Shown in pieces: positions 44,688 through 57,797 of a stretch of DNA of 64,000 bases. The notes below the pieces were generated by a model. It saw only the letters and a program-made list of their open reading frames with translations. It made no database searches and was not told the origin of the DNA. The translations under genes and the position numbers were made by a program. This DNA comes from Brassica napus (taxonomy: Eukaryota > Streptophyta > Magnoliopsida > Brassicales > Brassicaceae), in contig NC_063444.1 in the NCBI RefSeq assembly GCF_020379485.1, forward strand, positions 5,776,652 through 5,840,651, given 5' to 3'. How positions within the stretch are numbered: position 1 is the stretch's first letter; each line of letters opens with the position of its first letter.

Positions 44688-47600
44688 TTAGTTCTTAGAG
44701 CCAGTGTTTACAAGAACAGAGGAGTTAAGGGAAAGCTTAAACAGAGCATCCTTTGCTAGCCGATCAGCTTCTACATTACAACTTCGAGATACAAACTTAA
44801 AGGAGATAGAGTTTAGGGAGTCACTCAACACGCCGATGTCATGGAGTATCCCTTTCATAGCAATCACCGACTTGTTTCCAGTGATAAGAGAGATTAGACA
44901 CTTAGAATCTGAGAAACATATCATGTCTTGAATTCCGGAAGACACAGCCTCTTCTATGGTTGTCTTGAGCGCAAGAGCTTCAGCCACAAGTGCAGATGCC
45001 ACAAATTGTCGTGGAGCTGAACCTGTAAAGCGCATTACTTCGTTAGGCTCCAAACAAATCCAGCCCAAGCCTCCTTCACACGACGAGCTGTTCCAAACTG
45101 CGTCCGAGTAGCATTGGTGTGCAGCTGGGTTTTGTTGAGGTTGAGCCTCACAAGGCGTGTAGTCTTTGGTTGAAACAGGGTTCTGTTTTGCGATTTGGCT
45201 ATCTTGCCATTCTTTTGCACTTCTAATCGCTTTCAATAGAACCTATGTTTCCGAGAAAGACTTTTCCTCAAACAAAAGCTGGTTTCTACTTGTCCATAAA
45301 ACCCACATGATCCATGGGTATAAGGGGAGCTCGAGACCCGTTGGTGGTAGATTTTGAAGCCGCGTGCACTGATGTAGGAGGTCTCCCATTGACGACCCTG
45401 CATTGATACAAGGTACATGCCACAGGGGAGCCAAATTCCAAACATTCTTAGCAAAAGGACAAGAGAACATGACATGTAGTGTTGTTTCTGCGCCTCCACA
45501 TCTCTTACATTGCCCTTCCACCTGAATACCTCGTTTTTCTAGCGAGTTCCCTACTGCAATTGCATCATTCTTCAGTTTCCATAAAAAGTGATGCAGTTTG
45601 GGGGAGCAGTTTACATTCCAAATGCATTGCCTCCATTTGAAATCATTCTGGTTGTTTGGAGCGTTGAGCTTTGCCACGGCATAGCCCGTCTTCGTACCCG
45701 TTATCTCCAGTAACCACACCCTCTCATCTTTCATTAAACACGAACTAGGAACTAGTTTCAAGATGAGGTCTTCGTACTGAGGCAATAAGCTTCTAATCTT
45801 CCGTACGTCCCAAGTAACAGAGTTAGGAAGCATCAGCTCATTCACTCGTGCCTGTTGGGAGAGAGCTGTGGTAGGGCCTATTGGACGGAGCTGTTGCTAC
45901 GTCGAGAGCCATTTGTCGTGCCAGATACTGATAGATTTGCCATCTCCCACATCCCATCCTAGCCCCTTCTTTATTACTTCTCGGCCAGCCAAAATTTCAC
46001 GCCACCCGTGTGAGGCAGAGTTCGGGGCAGAGCATTCCATAATCCCTTCATCTCGACAATATTTGTTGAGTAAAGTCTAGCCTAGCAGCGAGTCTGTATT
46101 TTTGAGCAGTCGCCATGTATGCTTCGCTAGCAGGGCATCGTTAAAGACTTCGATTTCCTTAAAGCCAAGTCCTCCAGCGCCCTTCGGTAATGTGAGTTTA
46201 TCCCATGAGACCCAACTCATTTTCCGGAGATCCGGCTTCACATCCCACCAGAACCGAGTGAAGACAGACTGAATTTGCTTACACAAGGATACCGGTAGCT
46301 TGAAGCATGACATCGCATAGGTGGGCATCGCAGCGAATACTGACTTTAGCAGCACCATTTTCCCCGCTCCGGACAGGAATCTCGACGTCCATCCATGCGC
46401 CCTTTGTCTGATCCTGTCCACTATGCTCGCAAAGATGTCTCGTTTTTTCCGTCCGAAATGCTCCGGTAGTCCAAGATACTTCCCAATTCCACCTTCATTA
46501 GGAATATTCAGTTCCGTTTTAACCCTTCTTCTTGCTTCTGGAGAAGTTTTCGAGGAGAAGGTGATGGTCGACTTCTCACGGTTGATACACTGCCCGGATG
46601 CAAGTTCGTATCTGCGGAGGATAGAGAGGAGTGTTGCACAATTCGCTGCTGTAGATTTCCCAAAAAACATTGTGTCGTCCGCAAACAAAAGATGGTTGAT
46701 CGGAGGACAGTTCCGCGCTACTTTTATACCAGGGAGCGTACCGTTTTCAAGCGCCTGGTTACAGAGTCCGGAGAGCACTTCAGTGCACAAGATGAAGAGG
46801 TACGGGGAGAGCGTATCACCTTGACGTAACCCTCTCGAGGGTGTAACCTTCCCTTGAGGGCCTCCGTTAATGAGGAACGAGTAAGAGACCGATGAGACGC
46901 ATTCCATGAGCCAATTTATAAAGATTTCATGGAAGCCGAGTCGGGTCAGTACCTTCCGGAGGAAACTCCATTTTATCCTGTCGTACGCCTTACTCATATC
47001 GGTTTTTACCGCCATTGCCACATGCTTCTTTGCCTAGAGTGTCTCAAGTAGTGTAGCATCTCATGTGTGATCAACACATTATCGGAGATAGCTCTTCCCG
47101 GGACAAAGGATGATTGGGTCGGGGAGATAAGATCATGGAGCAGTGGCTGGATCCTCTTGGACAGTATTTTAGCGATGACTTTGTAGTGCGTGTTACAAAG
47201 AGCGATGGGTCTATAGTCTGACACCCGCTTTTCACTCGTCTTCTTTGAGATGAGGCGGACATGGGTTTCATTGTGTCTCGGGTTGAGATAGCTTGTATCG
47301 AAAAAACTCGGATATCTCGGTAGATATCATCTCCTATGACATCCCAAAACACCTGATAAAAACTAGCCGAGAACCCATCGGTCTCCGGCGCTTTATCGGG
47401 ATGTATAGAGAACACTGCCTCTTTCACTTCTTGCTTTCCAGGTATCGCGGTCAGCATTTGGTTCATTGTATCTATGACTTTCGGCATGAGAGCTTCCTAA
47501 ACCACTGAACTGGAGTCAGCAGTACCCGCAGTGAAAAGATGCTGATAGAAGAGGACAAAAGAGTTGGTGATGTGACTTTCCTCGAAGAAAGCTTGTCCCT

Positions 47601-48714
47601 CTTCGTTCTCTATGATCGAGAACTTGTTGCAGGCTCGTCTGTTTCTAGTTACTGCATGAAAGAAGTTGGAATTTTTATCCCCACCATTAAGCCATTGGAT
47701 GCGACTTCTTTGGCGCCAAAAGGCTTCTTCCTCGTGGTAAGCATCCGCCAATACCTTCATGTCTTGGATTCTCGTATTGTTAGGGGTTTGGTCTGATAAG
47801 GCTTCTTCTAATAGTTTCTGATGCGATGTAATCCAGTCTTTGCTCGCTGCTGCTTGGCCTTTTGCCCATTCCACCAGATTACGACGAACTTGGTTAATCT
47901 TGGTGAGGACCGAATCCGATGACGCCTTCCAAGTGTTTTCCACTAGGGTTCTGATTTCTGGTTTTCCTCCCAGTGTCCTGTCGTACCTGAACATCCCTTT
48001 TTTCTTCTTGAGATTTTGATCAAAGTGAGTCAATAAGGGTCGATGGTTTGATCCCTCAAAGCGGAGATACTCACTCCTGGACGCCGGGAACATCTCCATC
48101 CATTCTAGATTTGCCATAGCTCTATCTAGAAGGGACTGTATGAAATGGGAGTATCTAGTACCACGCTAAGACAGTGAGTTTTCAGAGAATTGGAGGTCCC
48201 ATAGCTCATGCTGAGAAACAAAGTTTCGGAACGCTAAGAACGAGCCTTCCCATCTTGGGGGGCCACCCACTTTTTCTGAATTATCCAAAAGGTCGTTGAA
48301 ATCTCCGGTGAGTAGCCATGCTGCTTGTCTTTGGATTCCTATATCCGAGAGGGTTTCCCAAAATAAATCTCGGTTTTCCATTTGAGGCGCTCCATAAATA
48401 TAAGATACATAGAAGGTTTTTCCATTGAAGGTAATCCTTGTATCAATTACATTAGGAGAAACAAACAGAACTTCCAGATGTACGTTATCTTTCCAAGCTA
48501 GCGCAAGTCCTCCACTCAAACCCTCCGGTGGTACTGTGAAAAGATTTGTGAAGGCAGTACCCTTGTACATCTTATGAAGCTCCTCATCTTTCCTTTTAGT
48601 CTCCATCAGGAACATTATATCCGGGGAAATTTTTGAACGAAATTCCCGAAGACGACGAACTGTCAGGTCGCTCCCGATACCTTGACAGTTCCAGCTCAGA
48701 TTGACTAAGGAAGA
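44688..48714 (-). pseudogene. LINE ORF2: endonuclease, reverse transcriptase, RNase H
   Basis: Starts around 48714, overlapping the end of ORF1 in another frame. Apurinic-like endonuclease: LSWNCQGIGSDLTVRRLREF, then METK, WLLTGDFND and SNHRPLL. Reverse transcriptase: DYRPIALCNTHYKV, SFVPGRAISDNVLI, DMSKAYDRI, GLRQGD, and the catalytic LLFADD. Zinc-binding: CKRCGGAETTLHVMFSCP. RNase H: SDAVWN, AEALALKTTIEEA, FSDSKCLI, ADRLAKDALF. Breaks: a TAG replaces Trp in the LSWRG motif at 48166, a TAG replaces a likely Gln codon at 47497, a frameshift near 47300, a TAG near 47040 and another near 46077. The protein cannot be made whole. Confidence 0.88.
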
Positions 48715-50477
48715 GAGTTTGGATCGGTCCGAAAATCCGATCCTTTCCTCCTCGAGGCTGGGATAATCGTCGTACGTGGTTGTGTTCCAGCAGCAGGTTT
48801 CAAAGCTCTAGTTCCTGCTCTCATTGCGTCCGAGATGAGCTTTCGCCTAGGTGAGTTTTGGGCTCTGGTGATCCTTCTCTTTTTAGGAGTTGCACCCTGA
48901 GTCGGACTCCGAAGAATACGCTTCCTTGCTGCTGGAGGTTTCTTTGCTTTCTCTTTCCCCAAACTTATCCCAGTTGGGGAAGAAACTTCATGATCATTAT
49001 TTGGTCGCTGGCTCCCCTTGCTCGAGCCAGAGCCAGAGTTCAGAAGAGGCCCCAGTCGGAGAGAGACATGAAGTCTATCCTCACTCAGCGTTCGGATTGG
49101 AGAGCGATCCAGAATTCCTTCACATAACCCCGTGCTTGGTTGAGGTGGGAGTTTTGAACTTGACAGTATGTTACTTCCACCTGACTGGTGAAGTGGGAGT
49201 GGGAGTGTATCTTCCAGGTATTGGATATCAACTTCTTGGAGTTTCCCTGAGGCTGAGTTTGCCACTCCATCCTGAAGAAGGGGAATTCTCTCAGCACGTT
49301 GCGAGATGCGTTCTAGTGCTGATCGCCTTTCGTTTGAAGGCATATTCTCATCACCTGATCTCTGATGAGTAGACGGCGTCCTTTCCTGTTGTGTTATCTG
49401 TTCTTCTCTGGGAGGCCTTGGTGATGGGGTGTGGGAGTAGAAAGATTGGTTCCCTTTTGAGTTGGTACCAGTTTGGGAGCTACCTGCTATAGGTCTCCAT
49501 TCATTCCCCGGAGAAGCACGAGAATTACAAGAGTGTACAGGTCGTTGAGGGGCTGAGTTGTCATTTCGTGATCCAGAGAGTCTTTCTCGAGCAGGGAGTC
49601 GCATGTGGGAGTCTACCTCCTTAGCACGCAGTGTCTCACTTCTATGATACAGATCTCTGCGGACCCCATAGTCATAGTGAAGAGTTCTTCCTTGACTCCC
49701 TTCCTCCTCACGGTAAGAGGGCTTATACCATTGGTTGGCAACCTCTCTTCCACTTCCAGTGTGAGTGTTAGCTTCTGATAGAGCTCGAGTGTTTTTCTTT
49801 GCATCTCTTCTCTTCCTATCTGCGTCAAGTTTCTCCAGAGTGCGTCTCTGAGAGATGTCTGCACGATTAGGTTGAGAGTATCTACGGTTTGCCCGAACTT
49901 TACTTGTTGGACACTCAAACACTTCGTGGGAAAGTGCTTTGCAGGCAAAACAGTGCTTCTCTAAGTTTCCGTACTGGAGTTCCACCTGTTTTATAGATCC
50001 CGCTACGTCGATATCCAGCTTCATTTCGAGAGGTTGTAACCCATTCACCAGAACTCTCACCCTTCCTTGCTCCACATCGAATCCTTCTACTGGTCCTATC
50101 TCTTTCCCTATGGCTTTCAGTGTTTCCTCTGTCCAGTAATGAAGTGGGATTCCATGGATTTTTATCCAGAAGGGAATGAGGGCTGGGAACGAGTCTGCAA
50201 CTATCGGTTCCCATTTTTGCAGTATCATCATCCATCTCTTAAAGTGGAACGGCGCCTTTGAGAGGATTAGTTGCAGATCATGTTCAGATTTGAATTTGAA
50301 CTGGAACATGTACGGGCCTAGGTCCCTACCCGTTATAGTACCCGTTACGCGCCAGTGTTGGAGAAAGAAATCCACCAAAGCTCTGGTCTTTTGAATTGAT
50401 GGGTTCGTTACTCTTCCAATAAGAGTAAGCTTATGTTCCTCTATCAGCTCCTTGTTATCAGGCTCAGGGATTTTCAC
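48705..50477 (-). pseudogene. LINE ORF1: DUF4283-like domain plus zinc knuckle
   Basis: An open frame of about 590 codons. The N-terminal part (about 1-150) matches plant LINE ORF1 DUF4283 (HKLTLIGRVTN, FFLQHWRVTG, RWMMILQKWEP, PFWIKIHGIPLHYWTEETL). A knuckle-like CFACKALSHEVFECP near residue 180 is followed by a long Arg/Ser-rich, disordered tail with nuclear-localisation-like KKRR patches. The position of the expected start is GTG at 50477; no in-frame ATG stands upstream before a stop, so the start codon is probably mutated. ORF1 proteins coat LINE RNA. The frame itself is otherwise intact. Confidence 0.8.
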
Positions 50478-51047
50478 CGGTGGGCGGCGGGGGTGTTTTG
50501 TCGGCTCAGCGCTCCACTTCCCTTAAAAGGTGCGCCATTGATGACAGTCACGAACTTTTTATTTTACTGAGGGTAAAATCTTCGACAGTAAACTCAAAGG
50601 TGAGTAAAAAGCTTCAAGCCAGAAGTAAATACCAAGCCCTCAGTGAAGAGGTAAAAAGACAAAGACTGCACAAGACAGTAAGGATGATTTACTTAAACAG
50701 AGACCACTAACAAACTCCCAGACCATAAATGGTCGGAAGCTGAATGTACTGTTCAGCTTTAAGTGTTATGATTAAATTCCAGATATGTTACAGTGGAGCC
50801 ATAATCCTTTGGAAAGAGCACTGTGGTGGTCTCATCCGGATTGTGGCGGTTCCGGATCTGGGAAGAATAGCTTCACCGGAAAAGTTGCGGTGGTGGATTT
50901 TGTACGATGTGGAGGACCGGTAAAAAACAGCGGCGGAAGTGTAGAAAGTGGGTCTGGGAGAAATTCATTGATTTTAACCCTTTTTCTCATATTTTTTTAT
51001 TTTGTTATTTTTTGGATTCTGAATGAAAAAACTTTAAAGATCAATAC

Positions 51048-53293
51048 TAAAATTGATTTATGACATATGTTATTTACATTGTATTAGCACTTTAGCCATG
51101 CCAAAATCTGAATATAATTTTTTATTATTACTTTCCATTTTTTTTTGTAAGACCGTCGAAGAAGCTGAAATACTTGTGGGTGAGTTTCACGAATTTATAG
51201 ACCGAAGCTCATTTAAATACTTGATTTTTATTGACAAAAAAAATTAGAAACCCCATTTTAAAACAGTAAAACATAAAAATAGATTCAATTTTTGTTTGTA
51301 TTTATTTTAATCACCTTTTAAAATATGCTACGAAAAGGATATTTGGTATTTAATAGTTTACAATAAACTAAAAATATTAATACAAGGAACTCTTTTTAAA
51401 AACCAACTTTTCGAAATTACTTTGTATGACTATAAAATATCAACACTATTAAAAAATTAGTTATCAAATAACACATAAGGTTACAATTAACAAATATTTA
51501 TTTTTCAAAAGAAACAAATCATGTGCTTTTAAAATGCGAGTCATTATATATATTATTATATTTATATCTCAATACATATCATCCTAAATATATAAAATAA
51601 CTACTGCACATATAACAAAAGAACAATTATGAAAATATAAATGTTATAAATATAATATGTTATAAAATAATATATTTAAGAAATAGATAATCTCGGGTCA
51701 AAATCTAGCATTATCTTAAAATTGGTTCATGTCACCTCTTCATTATTTATTTTAGGGGAGGGGGTGTTATAAGACAAAGATAGGTATGAGATTGTGAATG
51801 TGCTGGTTATAAGGCGGACAAATAAATTAGGGCGTTAACCAAAGCATGTTTGTGTAGGCTCCCATGTATGTGCATGTGTTTTGGTCTCTCATGGCATGGT
51901 GGTTTGGTTTATGACATTTTGGTTTTATTCAGTATTGTTATTATTTTTTGTTTGAGGTCTTGTCATCACATGTTTGTCTACTATTGGATATAAGCTGGGC
52001 TGGATTGTTACCATAAATGGTGACATGAAAAGATAGCTTGTGCATATATCATATAGTTCGAGTGACTAGATATTTATATGTATAATATACAGAGAGGGTG
52101 AGTTGGTATACTAAGAAGGATAAGCTATAAAATAACTTTGACTTATAGATACATTAATAAACATATTCCAATTGTAATATTTCTACACATCATTATGTCA
52201 AAAACGGCATCCACCAAGCTTCTTATATATGGATCGGTCCCCAGTTAGTAATTCGAGAATTTTCAATATTATTTTACATTGTCATTAGTGCACCGAGGTT
52301 TTTGCATAATTTTTTGGAATGTGGACTAGTTTAACAGCATTATAAGCGCTCAGAATGTCAAATATCGAACATGGTTAAGAATCAGCTTTCACAAACCAAT
52401 GGTATTATAAACTAAGGTTTCGCCCAAGATATTGCATATTCTTAAATTGAAAAGCACTCACAAGAATGTTTATTTTTCACTCACAGGAATGTTAATTATG
52501 TTTATCTGCGTATAATTATATATTCTCTATATTCTAGAAAACAAATGCACATCTATAAACTTAATTAGCATCATGTTGAAACGTTTTCTTGTGTTATTAA
52601 CACTAGACAGCACGTCTTTTTTTGTTAACTAGTATATTAAACAAGGTTCCGCAAAGATACATTATCTAAGAACCTAAGACATAGCTCGAATGAGATACAT
52701 GAGATAAAACCGGTAAAGACAAACTTTCCGGAGTCAAGAGCCCAAACAAAAAAAATTAAAAGCAACAATAAAATCTTAAACAACACGACTAAGATTCATG
52801 AAACCCAACTTTTTTTAATCGATACTAGAGAGATAACAAAAAAAACAACATAGAAAGAAATGAGAGAGTAATCCCAAACCAAAGTGTCAAAAGCACCATA
52901 TAAGAAAATCTTTTGTTTAACCCTCGTCTCAAAATAATCAGAGATACATCGAAGCTACAAACTCAATCCATCCATTTTATTATTCAGAATGTCTATGAAA
53001 ATTTTATTTAAAATGATTTAAGTTGCTTAGTTTTTTTTATCAGAGTATTTTTATCAGGATACTTTATTTTGATAATTAATACAATAATTAGTTAAGCGTT
53101 TATCTACAACGTGAAAATTAAACTTATGATTTGATATAAAAAATGCATTTTCATCTCATTATATATATAATACTACTAAGATGATTGACATTTATCAGAC
53201 ATGACTATACCAATCACATGTTGTTATTATGCGACAATTTACTGACCTAACAAAGTTTGAATGTACTTTCTTAGGTTCAAAACTAGTTGACTA
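51048..53293. other. Gene-free spacer between LINE and Copia element
   Basis: AT-rich without genes. GGGTCAAAATCTAG at about 51695-51708 resembles a Helitron 3' end but lacks a clear hairpin. A slightly less AT-rich patch at 52618-52990, with a T-run at its left edge, may be an old minus-strand retroposon. Nothing stronger could be supported. Confidence 0.5.
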
Positions 53294-53298
53294 GTAAA

Positions 53299-53727
53299 CG
53301 TTAGAATTAGAAAATTATCGAGAGTTTATTTCTGAAAAATGAAGAACACGAAGAACATGAGAAAAATGGAAAGTATGGGAGAGATGTAGATTTCAAAATG
53401 TAAGAGAGAGAAGAAGATAATAGTTTCCTTGATTTAATTATAGATCTGGATACAAGTATTTAAAGGCAAATTGCCTCAATACACAATACAATAAAATATT
53501 CATTGTTTTAAAATATCTTCAATGGTCTTCTTCTCTCTTTTTCTTTTCTTCAATATACTAATCCTTATAAAACCTTATAAAACCTTATAAGTCTGACAGT
53601 TTACTTCTCAAGTCTGGCAGTTTACTTCTCAAGTCTGGCAGTTTAATTCTCAAGTCTGACAGCTTACTTCTCAAGTCTGACAGCTTACTTCTCAAGTCTG
53701 GCAGCTTACTTCTGCTTCATGTCAACA
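53299..53727 (-). repeat. Left (3') LTR of the Copia element, with expanded 21-bp repeat
   Basis: 429 bp. The terminal TG is changed to CG. Six copies of a 21-bp unit, AAGTCTGACAGTTTACTTCTC and variants, occupy 53589-53714. Confidence 0.93.
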
Positions 53728-53959
53728 CTCCCCCTCAAGCTTGACCATATGGAACAAGTCAAGCTTGGAAGCCATGAAGTATTCCCTCATTTAAACCTCA
53801 ACTAGGTAAAACCCTTTGGGAGAAAACCCAAGTCAAGGAAAAAGAGTAGAACACTTCATGAAGGAGATATCAGTGACATGAGAGGTCTATAAGTCCCAAT
53901 TTTGGATGAATGAACTCACAGACTTTAGTGCTTGCTGCCTTGGTGAAGATATCAGCTAA

Positions 53960-56900
53960 CTAATCTTCACTTCTAGTATAGCAGGGTAAAATGATCTTCT
54001 GCTCCACAGCTTGTCTCACCTTGTGACAGTCAACTTCAATGTGTTTAGTCCTTTCATGGAATCCTGAGTTTGATGCTATGTGGATAGCTGACTGGTTATC
54101 ACAATGCATTGTGATTGGTGTTGTTGCTTCTATGTCCAAGTCTCTTAGCAGGTTCCTGATCCAAATGAGTTCACTAGTTATCTTCCTCATTGCCCTATAC
54201 TCTGCCTCTGCACTTGAACATGATACCACTTTTTGCTTCTTGCTCTTCCATATGACTAGGTTGCCTCCAATGAAAGTACAATAGCCTGTTGTTGACCTCC
54301 TGTCTACTCTATCACCAGCCCAATCAGCATCACAATATTCCACTATCTCTGTACTCTTATTGCAACCCATCCAAACACCTTGACCATGAGCCTCTCTTAG
54401 ATATCTCATGATCCTTTCCACCATATTCCAATGATGAACCTTTGGTGCTTGCATATGTTGACTGGCTTGATTCACAGCAAAACAAATGTCCTCTTGTAAT
54501 GGTGAGATAGATTAGCTTCCCAACCATCCTTCTATAGAGCTTGAAGTCGCCAAATGGAGTATCCTCAAACTCCCCCTCACGCAAGACCTTGTAACCTTCT
54601 TCAAGTGGTGTCTTAGCTACTCTTACTCCAAGTTCACCTGCCTCTTTTAGAAGGTCAAGTGTGTACTTTCTTTAAGATAAGAAAAGCCCCTGTTTAGAAC
54701 GGCATATTTCTATCCCTAGAAAGTACTTTAGCTCACCCAAATCTTTAATATCAAAGATAGACTTAAGAAAAACTTTAGTAGAGATGATACCTTCTTTGTC
54801 ACTTCCTGTGATGATGATATCATCTACATAGATCAGAATCACCACAATTCCTTGCTTACTTGTGAGGGTAAAGAGTGTGTGATCAGCTTCTGACTTTACA
54901 AACTCTTTTCCATTGAGGGTTGTACTCAGCTTGTGATACCAGGCTCTTGGAGACTGTTTTAATCCATAGATTGCTTTTTTCAGCCTTATGACATTTCCTG
55001 GCTTGACCATGTCTTCCATACCAGGTGGTGGTCTCATATACACCTCATCCTCAAGCTCTCCTTGTAGAAATGCATTCTTGACATCCATCTGCCATAGATC
55101 CCATTCCAAGTTCACAGCCAAAGAGAGCAGAATTCTTATGGTGTGGAGCTTAGCTACTGGTGCAAAGGTGTCTAAATAGTCTTCTCCATAGACTTGGGTA
55201 TATCCTCTTGCAACCAGCCTTGTCTTCTTCCTTTCTGGTTTCCCATTAGCTAGGTACTTGATGGTGAAGAGAAGGCGACTTGTTACTGCTTTCTTTCCTT
55301 TTGGAAGTTCAGTCTCAAACCATGTATCATTTTTGATCATGGCTCTCATCTCATCTCCAACAGATTCTCTCCACTCCTTGTGTTGCATAGCTTCTTCATA
55401 TGTTCTTGGAATGTATTCCTGATCCAATTCACTGATGAAGACTTGATGATCTTCTGGATACTGAGCAAGGGAGCATACTGCACTTATTGGGTGAGCTACA
55501 GCTTCAGCATTGAAGTAAAATTTTGTATCGATCCATTGTGAGGGTTTCCTGATCCTTGTACTCCTTCTCAAAGGTTGTATCTGCTCAGGTTCTGCTTCAT
55601 TTCCTTCACTTGGCGCCTCTGCTTGAGTCTGTATCTGCTCAGGTTCTGCTTCATTTCCTTCACTTGGCGCCTCTACTTGAGTCTCAACTCCTGATTCTGA
55701 TGGCATCTCATCTTAATCATGAGCTATTGAGTTCTCTTCAGGTTAAACTTGTGTAGACTGCTCAACATTTCTACTGCCCCTCTCATGATCAGGATGAGTG
55801 CTCTCAACACTATCAGCTGCAGTAGATGATACATTTTCAGGGACAGGTTCCACCCTTGGTAAAGTGGGCATACTGATTCTCAGGCTCTCCATTACTCTCC
55901 TAAGGTTGTTTGCTCTATCTGAGGCTGATTGAGAAAGATATTTGAGCTCTTCCCAACTTTTTCCATCATAATAGCCTCTAGATTCTACAAACTTCACATC
56001 CCTTGAGACAAGAACCCTTCTTGACTCTGGATCATAGCACTTATACCCCTTCTGAGTTGGAGAGTAACCAATGAACATAGCTTTTAAGCTTTTAGCATCT
56101 AGCTTGTTCCTCAGCTCCCCAGGTATCATCAAAAAACAGAGGCATCCAAACACACGCAAGTGGTCCAAAGATGGTTTGGTCTTGTTTAGGACCTCAAAAG
56201 GAGACATGTCGTTGAGGACTTTAGTTGGAGTTCTATTGATCAGATAAGTAGCAGACATCACAGCATCACTCCAGAATTTTTTTTGGAACATTGGTGTAGA
56301 ACATCATTGATCTTGCTACCTCCATCAAATGTCTGTTCTTCCTCTCAGCAACTCCATTCTGTTGAGGAGTGTAAAGACAACTTGTCTGGTGAGTAATCCC
56401 ATGTTGAGCAAGATATTGCTTGAATGCATGACTTGTATACTCTCCACCATTATCTGACCTTAGAATTTTCATCTTGGCATTGAAATGGTTGCAGATATGG
56501 GTCTGGAAATTCTTGAAAGCATCCAACACCCTGTCCTTAGACGGAATCAGTGTCACCCAAGTGTATTTGGATTTCTCATCAATGAAGGTGACAAAGTATT
56601 TGTGGTTCTCTCTGGACACACATGGAGCAGTCCATACATCAGAGTGAACTAGGTCAAAACATCTTTCATAGATGGTGCTATACTGTGAGAAGACTGTTCT
56701 ACAATGCTTCTCCAATATGCAAGCTTCACAATCATCATTCTTGAAGACCACACCTGGAAGCATCAAGTTTAGAGCTCTTGTATGAGGATGTCCCAACCTA
56801 GCATGCCATAGTGTGCTATCAACCCCGCTGGATGTACTAGCCAAACACTGAGAAGTGGGAGGTCTAGACATCTCTGTCTTCTGAAGATGATAGAGTTCAT

Positions 56901-57543
56901 TGTGAACGTGCCCCTTTCCAATCACTTGGCCTGTCTTTAAGTCTTGAAATTCAACCTCATCTGGTCTGAAGACAACCTGACAACTCAGATCAACAGTAGC
57001 CTTTCTCACAGATAGCAAGTTTGATGTAAACTGAGGCATATACAAGGCAGTAGATTCCCTATCAAACAACCTCAGGTTCCCTATCCCTTCTATCTTAATC
57101 TTATCACCATTTGCTATTTGAACATTCCCTGAGGCAGGCTGGACATCACTAATCAAGTTCCTATCACTAATCATGTGATGGCTTGCTCCTGAATCTATAA
57201 TGATAGGTTTAGGGTCAAGAGAGTGTCTACCAGCCTTCTTTGATGAGATAAAGGCTTGGATAAGGGAATGTAGGTCACTCATGGTTGCTGGACCATCAGT
57301 GTTGGCTGCACTATCAGTACTTCTCCATGTTCCTTCTTCATTTGAACCACCAATGACAGATGAATACATGGTTCGACCTTGAATCGATGGATGCTCAAAC
57401 TCCTTGATTACATTTCTGGCTTGATTCAAGTCACTTCTTCTTGGCATATTGCGCTTCTTATGTTGTTCCTTAGCCTTCTTGTACTCTGGAAACAACACCA
57501 TGTTGGAATTCTTCCTCATGAAGAGATATGGACCAGTGGACAA
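53960..57543 (-). pseudogene. Copia pol polyprotein, broken
   Basis: First part 57543-56266: aspartic protease (IIIDSGASHHM), GAG-pre-integrase zinc motif (LWHARLGHP...CEACILEKH) and integrase core (DLVHSDVW, FVTFIDEKSKYTW, LRSDNGGEY, TPQQNGVAERKNR). A one-base shift in a T8 run near 56280 leads to 56291-55743 (ATYLINRTPTKVL). After two stops near 55705-55745 the reverse transcriptase follows in 55706-54672 (KNAFLQGELEDEVYM, catalytic YVDD in LIYVDDIIITGSD). A stop and shift near 54670-54480 precede RNase H, 54475-53960 (YCDADWAGD, SCSSAEAEYRA, DNQSAIHIA). A 54-bp unit is duplicated at 55577-55684. No functional polyprotein. Confidence 0.92.
55577..55684 (-). repeat. In-frame 54-bp tandem duplication in the Copia linker
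   Basis: Two 54-bp units encode EAPSEGNEAEPEQIQ twice, in the acidic, flexible linker between integrase and reverse transcriptase, so the duplication would have been tolerated by the protein. Confidence 0.9.
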
Positions 57544-57785
57544 TAGATTGCTCCTACTGATTTTGAGATAAACTGGACTTTGATGAAGCTTTTCCTTATA
57601 TGGCTGAAGCTTTCTTGAGTTCCAGAGAATAGGGTACTCCTCTATCTTGAGTTCTGGTGAGGTTCTTCTCTTTTGAAAGACCTTTGGACCAGTGGATAAA
57701 AGGATGTATCCAACAAATTTTGAAGATAATCTGAGAAAGAAATAAAGAAATTTGCGGAAGCTTTTGTGAGGTTCAAGAGCTTATA

Positions 57786-57797
57786 GCTCTGATACCA
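57786..57797 (-). other. Primer-binding site of the Copia element
   Basis: TGGTATCAGAGC on the minus strand, complementary to the 3' end of initiator tRNA-Met as known for plant Copia elements, immediately inside the 5' LTR. Confidence 0.9.

Larger units (their letters stand above)
44657..51030 (-). mobile_element. Full-length, inactive LINE (L1 clade)
   Basis: 6374 bp with a T10 run at 44657-44666 as the poly(A) tail and a 17-bp target duplication at 44640-44656 and 51031-51047 (ACTTTAAAAATCAATAC, one mismatch). Order on the minus strand: leader of about 550 bp, ORF1 with DUF4283-like and zinc-knuckle domains, then ORF2 with endonuclease, reverse transcriptase, zinc-binding and RNase H domains. 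The 5' end is present, which is unusual since most plant LINE copies are truncated. Stops and frameshifts in ORF2 make it immobile. Confidence 0.92.

Noticed and set aside
48858..50394. Plus-strand open frames across the LINE ORF1
   Set aside because: Shadows of the minus-strand ORF1; no independent homology.
51660..51710. Helitron 3'-end-like GGGTCAAAATCTAG
   Set aside because: The hairpin is missing and no 5' end was found within a plausible distance.
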